Assembly: GCF_003253485.1 (NCBI RefSeq)
Contig: NZ_QKTX01000001.1
Span: forward strand, 62,001-126,000
DNA length: 64,000 nt
Direction of reading: 5' to 3'
From: Algoriphagus aquaeductus
GTDB lineage: Bacteria > Bacteroidota > Bacteroidia > Cytophagales > Cyclobacteriaceae
Below the pieces are notes generated by a model that was given only the letters and a program-made list of their open reading frames with translations, was not told the origin of the DNA and searched no databases. Shown piece after piece: positions 42,205-51,337 of this stretch. Within the stretch, counting starts at the first letter, position 1, and each line of letters opens with the position of its first letter. A program made the position numbers and the translations under genes.

Positions 42205-42867
42205 TTATCGATGAATAAGATTTAGGTTTCTGAATAAAATTCTGTCCCGCCGATAAGATATTAAGTTATTTGTTTTCAGTTGATTCATGATCGTAGTGAC
42301 TGTCTGTCTACTGCAGTCTGTCAACTGGCCAATATCCTCATGGGAGAGCCATACTTTAAGTAAAGTTTCTTCTCCGAATTTTTGACCGGCTCTCAAAGCC
42401 AATTCTCTAAGGGTCTCCTTAATTCGATATTCGGCACTTTTATGAAGCAATCTTTCATACCTTTTTTTCCAAGTCTCAATTTCTTCAAAGATCCTTCTGG
42501 TCAATTCCAAAGGGTTTGTCATTCCTTTGATTTCGATCTCTTTTAGATTGAAACTCAGGATTTCAGTTTTTTCTGAAATGGATATTGCCGTACAGGTGAA
42601 TCTGCTGGATGGGTTAAATACGGAGTCCCATTCTCCAAAAATCTCCCCTTCTGTTTTGATCTCACGGATAAATTGATCCCCTGATTCTGATTCGTGGACG
42701 ATCTTTACCAATCCTGATTTTACCATAAAAAGCTTGTTTGCTAGAGCCCCCTGTTTAAAAATGCAACTAAATCTTACGAACTGCTGTGGTTCACCAAACA
42801 TAATTCCGGGTAGATCGAATCCCATGTTTTCTCGACATGGAAATTCCTTGGCCAATGAGTTTTTCAT
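42205..42867 (-). CDS. Crp/Fnr family transcriptional regulator (module B)
   Basis: A 220-residue regulator: beta-roll sensor (FKQGALANKLFMVKSGLVKI, GEIFGEWDS) and a C-terminal winged HTH (WLSHEDIGQLTDCSRQTVTT, ISYRRDRILF). A CxxxxxxF N-terminal region is present but there is no four-cysteine FNR cluster. It sits between the barrel gene (13-base gap) and the second DM13 lipoprotein, matching the Crp/Fnr gene of module A in position after the barrel. It probably regulates module B. Confidence 0.88.
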   Translation of the reverse strand: MKNSLAKEFPCRENMGFDLPGIMFGEPQQFVRFSCIFKQGALANKLFMVKSGLVKIVHESESGDQFIREIKTEGEIFGEWDSVFNPSSRFTCTAISISEKTEILSFNLKEIEIKGMTNPLELTRRIFEEIETWKKRYERLLHKSAEYRIKETLRELALRAGQKFGEETLLKVWLSHEDIGQLTDCSRQTVTTIMNQLKTNNLISYRRDRILFRNLNLIHR

Positions 42868-42880
42868 TTAGATTCAGGTT

Positions 42881-43750
42881 TCAAATGATAAAAATGCCTA
42901 GGGTAAAAACTCCTCCCGAGTAGATGTTTTTTCTCTCAAAAAGAAGATCTCCGAAATTCCTAAAATTTAAAGTCAGGTGGGTATTCTTGTGGATCGGGAT
43001 ACTAGCCCCTATGCTATAGCTGGTATACGCTGATCCATCTCCTCTTACAAAATCGGTTACTTCAAGCACCTCCTTCACTGAAGTTAGCCCATTTACGCGA
43101 CCGGTTAACCACACAGTCTGGGCGATCTTGTACCCAATCTCCGCCCCGATCCCTATTTGATCACTGAATGAAATCCCCTGATAGCTTGTCCTCAGGTTGT
43201 AAGCACCGAAGATTGATCCGTAAAATGGGATTTCGCCCAAAGAGAAGGAAGTTGCCAAGGTGGTCCAAACATTGAATTCGCCGTCTCCACTTGGCAGATT
43301 GATCTGTTCAAAGTCATTTATTTTACTCTGTGCAAAATTGTTGGCTCTACCGATCGGGATTTCTGGGGCAATGCTTACTGAAAGCGGTAAATACTTTTTC
43401 AAAATAGCATGCTTCAATTCCAGCCTTAAGTCTCCTAATCCAGAGACGGTTTCCGTTGTTGAAAATCCGTTGAAATTTCGAATTGGAAAGTTTGCAATTA
43501 AAGTGAATCGGTCAGAAACACCGTATTCTCCGTAGAAAACTATGCTTCTCTGTTTGTACTCATTGGTATGGAGGAGTTCCCCTTCGAGGGTATGGTAATT
43601 GTCTGAAGCAAAAAAGGAGAAACTGCTCTGAAAGAATCCCTCTCCTTTGGTTTTGGTCCACCCACTCTGTCCTTGGGCATTTACCACACTGCATCCTATG
43701 GCAAGGGTCACGATCCATTTTTCCCGAGTCTTTAGCTGAAGTTTAAACAT
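42881..43750 (-). CDS. outer-membrane beta-barrel protein, GEGFF type (module B)
   Basis: 289 residues from the ATG at 43750. I chose it because it begins a signal peptide (MFKLQLKTREKWIVTLAIGC, ending NAQGQ), while the longer frame overlaps the previous gene. The signature GWTKTKGEGFFQSSFSFFAS, FYGEYGVSDRFT and LGDLRLELKHA matches the module A barrel, and the rest is regular amphipathic strands. It is likely a porin-like partner of the DM13 lipoproteins, which flank it in this operon. Confidence 0.78.
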   Translation of the reverse strand: MFKLQLKTREKWIVTLAIGCSVVNAQGQSGWTKTKGEGFFQSSFSFFASDNYHTLEGELLHTNEYKQRSIVFYGEYGVSDRFTLIANFPIRNFNGFSTTETVSGLGDLRLELKHAILKKYLPLSVSIAPEIPIGRANNFAQSKINDFEQINLPSGDGEFNVWTTLATSFSLGEIPFYGSIFGAYNLRTSYQGISFSDQIGIGAEIGYKIAQTVWLTGRVNGLTSVKEVLEVTDFVRGDGSAYTSYSIGASIPIHKNTHLTLNFRNFGDLLFERKNIYSGGVFTLGIFII

Positions 43751-43778
43751 TTCTGATTGCTGGGATGAATGGAGTAAA

Positions 43779-44222
43779 TTATTGCAACCGTGCATTTCCG
43801 AAGGGGATACCTACCGAGCCGCACCATAGGATTACATGGGTGAATTTTGCCAGATCTGCATCCGATGGTATTCTAAAGAAATTTTCTCCGGGATTTCTCA
43901 CAGGACCTACCAAAAGCAAGTTGGGGTTTCCGTTTCCCGGGTCAGGATTGAAGGTACCAGAGGTAGATAAGTATACGGTGACAGTACCTGTAGCAAGCGC
44001 TGTACGAAATACACTGTTGAATGCCAAAAATGAAGTGCCTTGGGAATCTATGCCGATAGAGGCTGTACCGGTACTTCCGGCTCCATTTTGATCGACAAAG
44101 TTCCCAGATCGTTGTATAGTCAAAGAGCCGTTTGGCAAGGTAGGATCGATTACCTCGGGGGTCTCTTCACCGGAACAGGATACAAATCCGATGATCAACA
44201 ATAAGAACAGGATTTTTTTCAT
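43779..44222 (-). CDS. DM13-domain lipoprotein 1 (module B)
   Basis: A 147-residue lipoprotein with the signal MKKILFLLLIIGFVSC (Cys16 lipidated). It is a single DM13-like domain: RSGNFVDQNGAGSTGTASIG, ALATGTVTVYLSTSGTF, GENFFRIPSDADLAKFTHVI then LWCGSVGIPFGNARL. The conserved Cys and the G.F....G....GT pattern are shared with the other two DM13 proteins of the window. It is the first gene of module B, with the barrel gene starting 28 bases downstream. The start ATG is preceded at 17 bases by a TTTGATCAAA palindrome. Confidence 0.78.
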   Translation of the reverse strand: MKKILFLLLIIGFVSCSGEETPEVIDPTLPNGSLTIQRSGNFVDQNGAGSTGTASIGIDSQGTSFLAFNSVFRTALATGTVTVYLSTSGTFNPDPGNGNPNLLLVGPVRNPGENFFRIPSDADLAKFTHVILWCGSVGIPFGNARLQ

Positions 44223-44238
44223 GGTATGAGAAATTTTG

Positions 44239-44248
44239 TTTGATCAAA
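44239..44248. promoter_or_regulatory. TTTGATCAAA palindrome upstream of module B
   Basis: A 10-bp perfect palindrome within a longer, partly symmetric AT-rich stretch, 17 bases before the first gene of module B. It is a possible half-type Crp/Fnr site, but too close to the start to be sure. Confidence 0.3.
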
Positions 44249-44916
44249 ATTCCCCAACGGATATCACAGAAATGTCACGAAAAGTTAAAATTTCGGTGTC
44301 ATAAACTGCTTAATCTCATCATTCGCTATCCTGTTTAAGTACTAAGATCCCCCTGATTTTCGGCTGTATGGTTCGATTAGGGATCGCATATGCCACGGGT
44401 GACCTAAAGTCGATAAAATCAAAAAATCTGTCTTTACAAGTTCATTGGATCTTTGTAGTAAACTGCCTGCAAAGGAAAGTACATACATGTTCTTAATCTT
44501 AACTGTTTTTAGAATTGGTGAAACTTCCAAGTTCTTGGATCATAATTTCTTTTTGATTTTACCTGGTGGCCAAAAAAGCTTAAAAAATTTCTCGGAAAGG
44601 TTATAATCTTGGACACGTTGACTACATTCTCCGGATCCTTTTGTCAGATGGAATTTAGGTAGAATTGAAATTGCTAAAATTTTAAAAAGGTAATTCTCCA
44701 AGTAGGAGCTGTGACTTATTCCGCATGAATTAGCAAAAGACCTGGTCAACTCTTACACACTCTTATTGGTAAGGGGTAATTAGTCCTGAAATACGATAAA
44801 CCGCTTCGCCTCCAGTTTTTTCGGCTTCAACCTATTTTTCAGCAGCTTCAGGTTTCTTTTTTTTTAGGGTTGGGCCACAGCCATCAATTTGGCGTCATCA
44901 ATCATCTTTTACACTG
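44249..44916. other. intergenic region upstream of module B and of the efflux operon
   Basis: About 670 bases between two divergent operons. Two short minus-strand open frames (44342-44530 and 44540-44749) lack any recognisable start or family. The promoters of both operons must lie here, but I cannot point to a clear -7 element. Confidence 0.4.
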
Positions 44917-46257
44917 ATGCCGAATATATCCTTACCTCGATTTTTACTCACCTTAAGCGTGCTTTGTTTGAGCTGCTTATCGGTTCATGGCCAGGACCTT
45001 ATCCTTCAGAGCTTGGAACAGGTGTTGCTATTTGCAAAGGAAAATGCCCCTGAGCAGCAAATCCGCAATTGGCAGAAGGAACGCGAACAATATGCGCCAA
45101 GTATAAGTAGTGCCGAGCTGTTTCCTTCCCTAAGAGCCTATGGCACCTGGGACAATTACCTCCAGCTTCCAGTTCAACTTTTGCCATCGGAAGCGGTAGG
45201 AGGAGAACCGGGAACCTTCACGGAAATCCGTTTTGGCACTCAATTCCAGGCCAGTCTTGGATTGGAGGCCTCGCTTCCGCTTTTTGATCCTGAGCTGTGG
45301 CGGAGAGTTAAATCGGACCGTCTTCGAGCACAGATGAATCTTCAGGAGCTTTACTCCCAAGAACAAGCTTGGAGGGAGGAAATTGCCAGAACCTATTTTC
45401 AGTTGCTCTTGTATGAAGAAAGTTTGAAACTGGCAGATACTCGGTTTCATCTCTCTGACTCGATCTACCGACTATCAGAGTTAATCTACGAGGAAGGTGA
45501 AATGGAGCCCTTGCCCTTTCAACGGATCAAGTCTTCTGCTTTAGCAGCCAAGCAAGCCCTCATCCGACAGCAAAAGCAGGCTGATCTGGTCAAGTCTTCC
45601 CTGCTTTCTTTGATCGGTGCCGGTGATAAGCAGATCAGGTTTTCCGGGAAAATTCAGGATCTAATTACCCAAGCGGAATTCTCAACTTATGAGCTTTCAT
45701 CCCTCCCGGACTGGAAAAGATCCGAACTCGCTGTTGCATGGAGTGAGCAATCCTGGAAGCAAAACCGCGCGGGCCATCTGCCTAAGTTGAATGCAACTGG
45801 TCGCTTTTACCAGCAGACGCTAGCGAATCAGTTCAGCCTGCGCGATGCAAGTTCCTTTGAGGTAGGAGTGGTAGGATTGAGCCTAAACTGGAACCTGTTC
45901 CAGGGAAATCTGAAACGCCTTAAAATCAAAACAGCTTATCTCGATTGGCAAATTGCCAAGGAACGGCAAATACTTACCCGACAAATGCTCACGCAAGAGC
46001 AACAGAACCTCGAAACCGAATTGGGGAAGAGTCAGCAGCTGGTGAATGAATTTGGCAAGCTCCTGCAACTTTTTGAAGAAAACTACCGACTAGCTGGCAT
46101 TCAGTGGGCCGAAGGCCCACTGAATGCCGATGAGCTCCTTCAGGTAGAAAGAGAGTGGATCGAGCAGCAGCAAGAATACCTAATCGCCCTCGCCGACCTG
46201 TTTACTTCCCAAGCCTTGCTTGCCATCCGAAACCAAACCTACTCCGAAAATCCATGA
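44917..46257 (+). CDS. TolC family outer-membrane efflux protein
   Basis: 446 residues with a signal peptide ending SVHGQ (about residue 26). Two long helical, coiled-coil-rich halves typical of OEP/TolC follow (repeat 1 about 30-220, repeat 2 about 235-440), with strand-like FGTQFQASLGLEASLPLFD and FEVGVVGLSLNWNLFQG segments where the barrel strands are expected. It forms the outer-membrane channel of a tripartite pump with the next three gene products. The stop overlaps the adaptor start (ATGA). Confidence 0.9.
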   Translation: MPNISLPRFLLTLSVLCLSCLSVHGQDLILQSLEQVLLFAKENAPEQQIRNWQKEREQYAPSISSAELFPSLRAYGTWDNYLQLPVQLLPSEAVGGEPGTFTEIRFGTQFQASLGLEASLPLFDPELWRRVKSDRLRAQMNLQELYSQEQAWREEIARTYFQLLLYEESLKLADTRFHLSDSIYRLSELIYEEGEMEPLPFQRIKSSALAAKQALIRQQKQADLVKSSLLSLIGAGDKQIRFSGKIQDLITQAEFSTYELSSLPDWKRSELAVAWSEQSWKQNRAGHLPKLNATGRFYQQTLANQFSLRDASSFEVGVVGLSLNWNLFQGNLKRLKIKTAYLDWQIAKERQILTRQMLTQEQQNLETELGKSQQLVNEFGKLLQLFEENYRLAGIQWAEGPLNADELLQVEREWIEQQQEYLIALADLFTSQALLAIRNQTYSENP

Positions 46258-47363
46258 ATAAGCTTCATCTAAAATTCAGCAACCTGTTCTTTTTTATTCT
46301 CTCTTCGGCAGCACTGATGGCCTGTTCGGAAGTGCCTACTCAGACTCCACAAGTCAAATCGGTGACTGAGGCCGTCTATGCCTCTGGCTACCTTGAAGCA
46401 ATGGGTCAGGCAGAGATCCGGGCACAAGTAGAAGGAGTCCTGTTGGAGTCCTTTGTCCAGGAAGGAGAACCTGTCCGCAAAGGGCAGCTTTTGTTTACCC
46501 TATCCGGTGTAGCACTCGACAGTCGCCTCCAGTCGGCTAAAACCGCCTTTGAGGTAGCCCAGCGAAACGCCTCCGATTCAGGGCCTGTCATTCAAGAAGC
46601 CGTCAAAGGGGTGGCTATCGCAAAAGAACAATTTGTCAACGACTCGCTCACGTGGGTCAGACAATCCAACCTCTATGCACAGAAGGCAGTCTCTTCATCA
46701 ACCTATGAGAATTCACGAAAAGCCTATGAATCCTCCCGACAGAGTCTGGAGCGCAGTCAGAGCCAGTTGAAAAGTAAGCGAGATCAGGTCATTCGGGAGC
46801 TGGAGGCCAGCAGAAAGGATCTGAGGATGATTCAAGACGAGTTGGATTTCTACCAGGTGAAAAGCGACCGGGATGGGATCTTTTATGAATCGGTTTTTTC
46901 TCCCGGAGAGCTGGTGAAAAAAGGCGATGTCCTGGCCATCATCGGCTCGGATCAGGGCTACCTCGGCAGTCTCAAAATCGATGAGAAAGATATCAGTCGG
47001 GTCAGTCTGGGCCAACAGGTCCTGTTGGAGATGGACGCGTTCCCGGATCAGACCTTTCAGGCCAAAGTGACCAAAATCTACTCCAGAATCGACCCCATTG
47101 ATCAGATGCTCCGTGTGGATGTCGCCTTGATAGACAAGCTGCCCACAGTACTTACTGGACTGGCCTTGGAAGCCAATATACTCATCCGTGAAAAATCGGA
47201 TGCCCTAGTCATCCCCGGAAATCTCCTGCTTCCAGGTGACAGTGTACGGGTTTTGAAGGAGGGTAAAGAGATAAAAGTGAAAGTGACTACCGGTATTCGC
47301 ACCCTGTCAGAGGTGGAAATCCTAGAGGGAATCACAGCCGAATCCAATCTGATCAAACCATGA
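46254..47363 (+). CDS. HlyD/RND-type membrane-fusion (periplasmic adaptor) lipoprotein
   Basis: 369 residues from the ATG at 46254, overlapping the TolC stop; the frame is open upstream inside tolC. The lipobox is LMAC (Cys near residue 23). A biotinyl-lipoyl-like domain (AEIRAQVEGVLLESFVQEGE, GQLLFTLSG) is split by a long coiled-coil hairpin (about 85-200), followed by a beta-barrel domain (GSLKIDEKDISRVSLGQQVL). It links the TolC-type channel to the ABC permease. The stop overlaps the permease start by four bases. Confidence 0.9.
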   Translation: MNKLHLKFSNLFFFILSSAALMACSEVPTQTPQVKSVTEAVYASGYLEAMGQAEIRAQVEGVLLESFVQEGEPVRKGQLLFTLSGVALDSRLQSAKTAFEVAQRNASDSGPVIQEAVKGVAIAKEQFVNDSLTWVRQSNLYAQKAVSSSTYENSRKAYESSRQSLERSQSQLKSKRDQVIRELEASRKDLRMIQDELDFYQVKSDRDGIFYESVFSPGELVKKGDVLAIIGSDQGYLGSLKIDEKDISRVSLGQQVLLEMDAFPDQTFQAKVTKIYSRIDPIDQMLRVDVALIDKLPTVLTGLALEANILIREKSDALVIPGNLLLPGDSVRVLKEGKEIKVKVTTGIRTLSEVEILEGITAESNLIKP

Positions 47364-48607
47364 ATGTCATTCTGAAAATCGCCAAAACTCACCTCTTGTC
47401 CAAGCCCAAGCAGACTCTAGTGGCGATGCTGGGCGTGACCTTTGGCATCGGGATGTTTATCATGATGATTAGCCTAATGACCGGTCTGAACAATTTCACA
47501 GAGGATCTGACCAAAATCGCATCGGCAGACATCCGAATTTACAAGGATGTCACCGAGCCACGGGCTACACTCTTGGATCGAATCCGTCCAGAAAGCCTCA
47601 ATTGGGTACATCACGTCAAACCCAAAAATGAATCCGATAAAATCCGAAATGCCCGTCAAATTGCCGATCTGCTGCGCCAAGACCCCGAAGTGATCGGCGT
47701 GGCTCCCCGGCTCACCAGTCAGGTCTTTTACAACTTTGGCCCTGTAAAACTCAACGGTTCGGTGGCAGGGGTGGATATTCTGGAGGAAGACAAGCTCTTT
47801 GACCTTCACTCTAAAATCAAGGCTGGCTCTCTGGCAGCACTCAAAACCACTTCCAATGGCTTGATTATCGGTTCTGGTTTGGCAAAAAAGCTGTCTGCCC
47901 AAGTAGGTGACCTGCTGATGGTCACTACGCCACAAGGGGTCATCTATACCATGAAGGTGGTCGGGATCTTTCAGTTGGGATTGGGGGAAATAGACAACGT
48001 CCGCAGCTATGCCAACCTGTCCACAGTCCAAAAGCTATTGGGAAAAGATGCCAGCTACATCACCGACTTAAATCTCAAAATCACCAATTATCGGGAGGCT
48101 AAAGCCAAAGCTCAGACAATACAGGCAGCCTATGGGAATAAGGCAGAAGATTGGGAGACGGCCAACGCTACCCTCTTGGCCGGAGCAATCATCCGCGACA
48201 TCATGACCTATTCGGTGTCGATCACCTTATTGATTGTGGCTGGTTTTGGAATATACAACATCCTCAACATGACCATTTACAGCAAGATGAAAGACATTGC
48301 CATTCTCAAGGCCACGGGTTTTGCGGCCAAGGATGTGACAGGAATTTTTCTTACTCAGTCCTTAATCATTGGATTGATCGGGAGCCTAATGGGCTTGGTG
48401 GTAGGATTTGTCTTTTCCCTACTGCTGGCACAGGTACCTTTCGACGGGGGGGAACTCCTCTCCTTGGATTCTCTTCCGATCAGCTTTGACACTAAATATT
48501 ACATCATCGGGATTGTCTTTGGTGTCTTGACTACTGCCTTGGCGGGCTGGATGCCTTCCCGAAAAGCCGGAAAAATTGACCCTATCGAAATCATCAGAGG
48601 AATATGA
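47360..48607 (+). CDS. ABC transporter permease, MacB/FtsX type
   Basis: 415 residues. TM1 (about 20-43; VAMLGVTFGIGMFIMMISLM), a periplasmic MacB_PCD domain (about 50-275), and an FtsX domain with three TM helices (about 285-310, 330-355, 375-400), ending in the IDPIEIIRG coupling-helix motif common to FtsX proteins. It is split from its ATPase, unlike E. coli MacB. It overlaps the genes on both sides (ATGA), so the four pump genes are translationally coupled. Confidence 0.92.
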   Translation: MNVILKIAKTHLLSKPKQTLVAMLGVTFGIGMFIMMISLMTGLNNFTEDLTKIASADIRIYKDVTEPRATLLDRIRPESLNWVHHVKPKNESDKIRNARQIADLLRQDPEVIGVAPRLTSQVFYNFGPVKLNGSVAGVDILEEDKLFDLHSKIKAGSLAALKTTSNGLIIGSGLAKKLSAQVGDLLMVTTPQGVIYTMKVVGIFQLGLGEIDNVRSYANLSTVQKLLGKDASYITDLNLKITNYREAKAKAQTIQAAYGNKAEDWETANATLLAGAIIRDIMTYSVSITLLIVAGFGIYNILNMTIYSKMKDIAILKATGFAAKDVTGIFLTQSLIIGLIGSLMGLVVGFVFSLLLAQVPFDGGELLSLDSLPISFDTKYYIIGIVFGVLTTALAGWMPSRKAGKIDPIEIIRGI

Positions 48608-49287
48608 GCACTAGCAACATCCTGCTCAAGACGCAGGGAATCATCAAATATTTCCATGATCCAGAGACTTTTCAGGTCTTGAAAGGCATCGATATAGAAG
48701 TCCATAAAGGAGAGTTTCTCAGTCTGATAGGAAAGTCTGGCAGTGGGAAATCCACCCTTCTTTACCTGCTCAGCACTATGGATATGGACTTTGAAGGCAA
48801 GTTGGTGATCAACGGGGAAGAATTGACAGGGAAGTCTCCGGACTACCTGGCACGATTTCGAAGTGAGCACATCGGTTTTGTCTTTCAGTTTCATTTTCTG
48901 TTGCCGGAATTTACTGCCTTGGAAAATGTCATGATCCCTGCACTGAAGTTGGGAAAGTATTCAGAGGAAGTGATCCGTCAAAAAGCGATGGAAAAACTCG
49001 ACCTACTCGGCATTGCGGATCAGGCAAAAAAAGCTTCCTCCCGGCTATCCGGAGGACAGCAGCAGCGGGTGGCCATTGCCCGGGCCTTAATCAATGATCC
49101 CTTGCTGATCATGGGCGATGAGCCTACCGGCAATCTGGATTCAGTCAATTCGAAAATCGTGTTTGATACGTTTCGAAAACTCACCAGAGACCTGGGGCAA
49201 ACTATCATCACGGTGACCCATGACGATGATTTTGCTGCAAAAACAGACCGCATCATTGAGATGAAGGATGGAAAGATCATTTCCTAA
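48604..49287 (+). CDS. ABC transporter ATP-binding protein, LolD/MacB type
   Basis: 227 residues with all ABC motifs: Walker A GKSGSGKS (43-50), Q-loop Gln95, signature LSGGQ (148-152), Walker B LLIMGDE (167-173) and the switch His in TVTHDDDFA. It powers the FtsX-type permease encoded just upstream (four-base overlap). With the adaptor and TolC-type protein it forms a MacAB-TolC-like pump for export of a small molecule or peptide. The substrate is unknown. Confidence 0.93.
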   Translation: MSTSNILLKTQGIIKYFHDPETFQVLKGIDIEVHKGEFLSLIGKSGSGKSTLLYLLSTMDMDFEGKLVINGEELTGKSPDYLARFRSEHIGFVFQFHFLLPEFTALENVMIPALKLGKYSEEVIRQKAMEKLDLLGIADQAKKASSRLSGGQQQRVAIARALINDPLLIMGDEPTGNLDSVNSKIVFDTFRKLTRDLGQTIITVTHDDDFAAKTDRIIEMKDGKIIS

Positions 49288-49437
49288 TCACGGGTTTTGG
49301 AGTCAGTTATTGGCTGGCTATGGGAAGCAAACTGCCTACCTGCGAGGCTTTGACCGAAGCTTGGAAAATTGGAATTCTTTGAATTTTGAATTGACTCCTC
49401 CGAGAAAAACACGTAATCTACGCTTGAAACAAGCACA

Positions 49438-50463
49438 ATGAAGATCAGAAAAAGCCTTTGGATGGAGTATGCCATTCTTGTTTTGGTCACCTTAGTCAGC
49501 GGGGTGACCAGATACTTGCTATGGGATGACTTGGGGTTAAAAGGGGAGTTTCCACCGGAGACCATCGCCTTTACTTTTGTATTCCTTGTGTTGAGCTGGG
49601 AGTTTTTCAAAGGGATGGACCGGTACATGAACAGCATCCTTCCCTACTCCAAAGGGTTGGCACTGCGGATTTCAGTTCAGCTGGTGATTGGAGCGGTTTA
49701 CATGCTCATGGTCAATAGGCTTCTTTTCATGGTTGCGGGAAAATACCTCGAAGGTTCGCTTTCGGTCATGTTTAGCATGACGACCTATGCCACCTTTGCT
49801 ACGCTTTCCTTTCTGATCAACAGTATCTTTTTCGGAAAGTATTTTTTCCAGGAATGGAAAAAAAGCCTCCTGCGTGCTGAGCGACTGGAGCGTGAAAAGA
49901 CGCAGGTGCAATTTGACAACCTCAAAAATCAACTCAACCCGCACTTTCTTTTCAATTCTCTGAGTTCACTTCACAGCCTGATCATGGATCGGCCTGCGCT
50001 CGCCTCTGAATATGTGACTAACCTGTCCAAGGTCTACCGCTATGTACTCGTTCATGAAACCAAGGTGACGGTTCCCCTTCGCGAGGAATTGGAGTTTATC
50101 GGGCACTTTATCTTTTTGTTGGAAACCCGCTTTGGGAAAGGTGTGGACGTTAAAATTGATGTATCAGAGGAGTCCAAAAGTTTGGGAATCGTTCCTGTTT
50201 CCCTTCAGATCTTGCTTGAAAACTGCATCAAGCATAATGCCATCGATCCGGATGCCCCGCTCCGAATAAACGTAACGGCTGAGGGGAATTCGCTTCGGGT
50301 CAGCAATTCCCTTCATCCCAAGATCCAAGTGATGGAGTCCAACGGTAGAGGATTGGAAGATCTCAAGAAACTATACAGTTTCTTAAGTAATGAGCCTGTC
50401 CAAGTAATTTCTTCGGAAAGTGAATTTTCAGTCATCATCCCTTTGATCCAAAATTTATCCTAA
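49438..50463 (+). CDS. LytS-type (His_kinase/HATPase) membrane sensor kinase
   Basis: 341 residues with four N-terminal TM helices (about 10-28, 41-57, 76-99, 112-137), a short coiled coil, then the His_kinase motif NLKNQLNPHFLFNSLSSLHS (His169) and a compact ATPase domain (N-box LQILLENCIKHN, then NGRGLEDLKKLY). It has no large extracellular sensor. It pairs with the LytTR regulator three bases downstream. It follows the pump genes by 150 bases in the same direction, so it probably controls them. Confidence 0.93.
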   Translation: MKIRKSLWMEYAILVLVTLVSGVTRYLLWDDLGLKGEFPPETIAFTFVFLVLSWEFFKGMDRYMNSILPYSKGLALRISVQLVIGAVYMLMVNRLLFMVAGKYLEGSLSVMFSMTTYATFATLSFLINSIFFGKYFFQEWKKSLLRAERLEREKTQVQFDNLKNQLNPHFLFNSLSSLHSLIMDRPALASEYVTNLSKVYRYVLVHETKVTVPLREELEFIGHFIFLLETRFGKGVDVKIDVSEESKSLGIVPVSLQILLENCIKHNAIDPDAPLRINVTAEGNSLRVSNSLHPKIQVMESNGRGLEDLKKLYSFLSNEPVQVISSESEFSVIIPLIQNLS

Positions 50464-50466
50464 ACG

Positions 50467-51249
50467 ATGAGCAGTTATTTCTCAAGCGAGCGTGTTCGAG
50501 TGGTGATCCTGGAGGATGAACCCTTAGTAGCCGATGGGCTGTATAAACATCTGAAGGATTTGATGCCGGAGGCAGAGGTTTTGGCCATTCTGCCCAGTGT
50601 CAAAAAAGCATCGGATTGGTTTGGAAATGGATACGAGGTGGATCTTATTTTCTCCGATATCCAATTGTCTGATGGGATTAGCTTTGATCTCTTTAAGCGA
50701 TTTGAGCCGAAGTGCCCGGTGATCTTTACCACGGCCTTTGACCAATATGCTATCAGGGCTTTTGAGGTCAACAGTGTGGATTTTTTGCTCAAACCCATCG
50801 AAAAAAAGGAGCTAAAAAATGCCTTGGAAAAACTCAGAAAGCGTCGGGAGTCTTACGTTTTGCCGGAGCTAAGGATGGCATTGGATCGGGTTAAATCAGG
50901 AAAAACGCACCTGCAAAGGATGTTGGTGACGGTACAAAATACCCTGATGCCGGTGACGATTGGGGAGGTTTCGGGATTTGTAAAGGAAGAACTGATTTTT
51001 CTGGTCAATCGTGAAGGAAAGCGATTGATCACAGACTTTCAGACCTTGGAGGAGTTGGAAGGGAAATTAGACCCGGCCGTTTTCTTTCGAGCTAATCGGC
51101 AAACCATCATCCGAATAGATGAAGTCAAGCAGATCAAGACAACCTATAAAGGTCTGGAGGTGCAGCTCAAAAATCCGATGCTCAATCGGGTGGAAATCAG
51201 CAAAGAACGTAGTCCCCAATTCAAGCATTGGTTGTTGGGGAGTGGGTAG
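50467..51249 (+). CDS. LytTR family response regulator
   Basis: 260 residues. Receiver domain (about 10-130) with phospho-acceptor Asp64 (LIFSDIQLSDG), FTTAFDQYAIRAFEVNSVDF and the LKP lysine. A LytTR DNA-binding domain (about 150-255) has FRANRQTIIRIDEVKQI and a final KERSPQFKHWL. It starts three bases after the kinase stop. The decayed receiver fragment at 14.9 kb belongs to the same regulator class. Confidence 0.93.
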   Translation: MSSYFSSERVRVVILEDEPLVADGLYKHLKDLMPEAEVLAILPSVKKASDWFGNGYEVDLIFSDIQLSDGISFDLFKRFEPKCPVIFTTAFDQYAIRAFEVNSVDFLLKPIEKKELKNALEKLRKRRESYVLPELRMALDRVKSGKTHLQRMLVTVQNTLMPVTIGEVSGFVKEELIFLVNREGKRLITDFQTLEELEGKLDPAVFFRANRQTIIRIDEVKQIKTTYKGLEVQLKNPMLNRVEISKERSPQFKHWLLGSG

Positions 51250-51337
51250 GGTAGAAGATCAGCCTTATTTGATTTGTAAATAGAAAATTTCCAGGTCTAA
51301 TTTTTTGGATTGAAGGGGATAATTAACCAATTACTGC

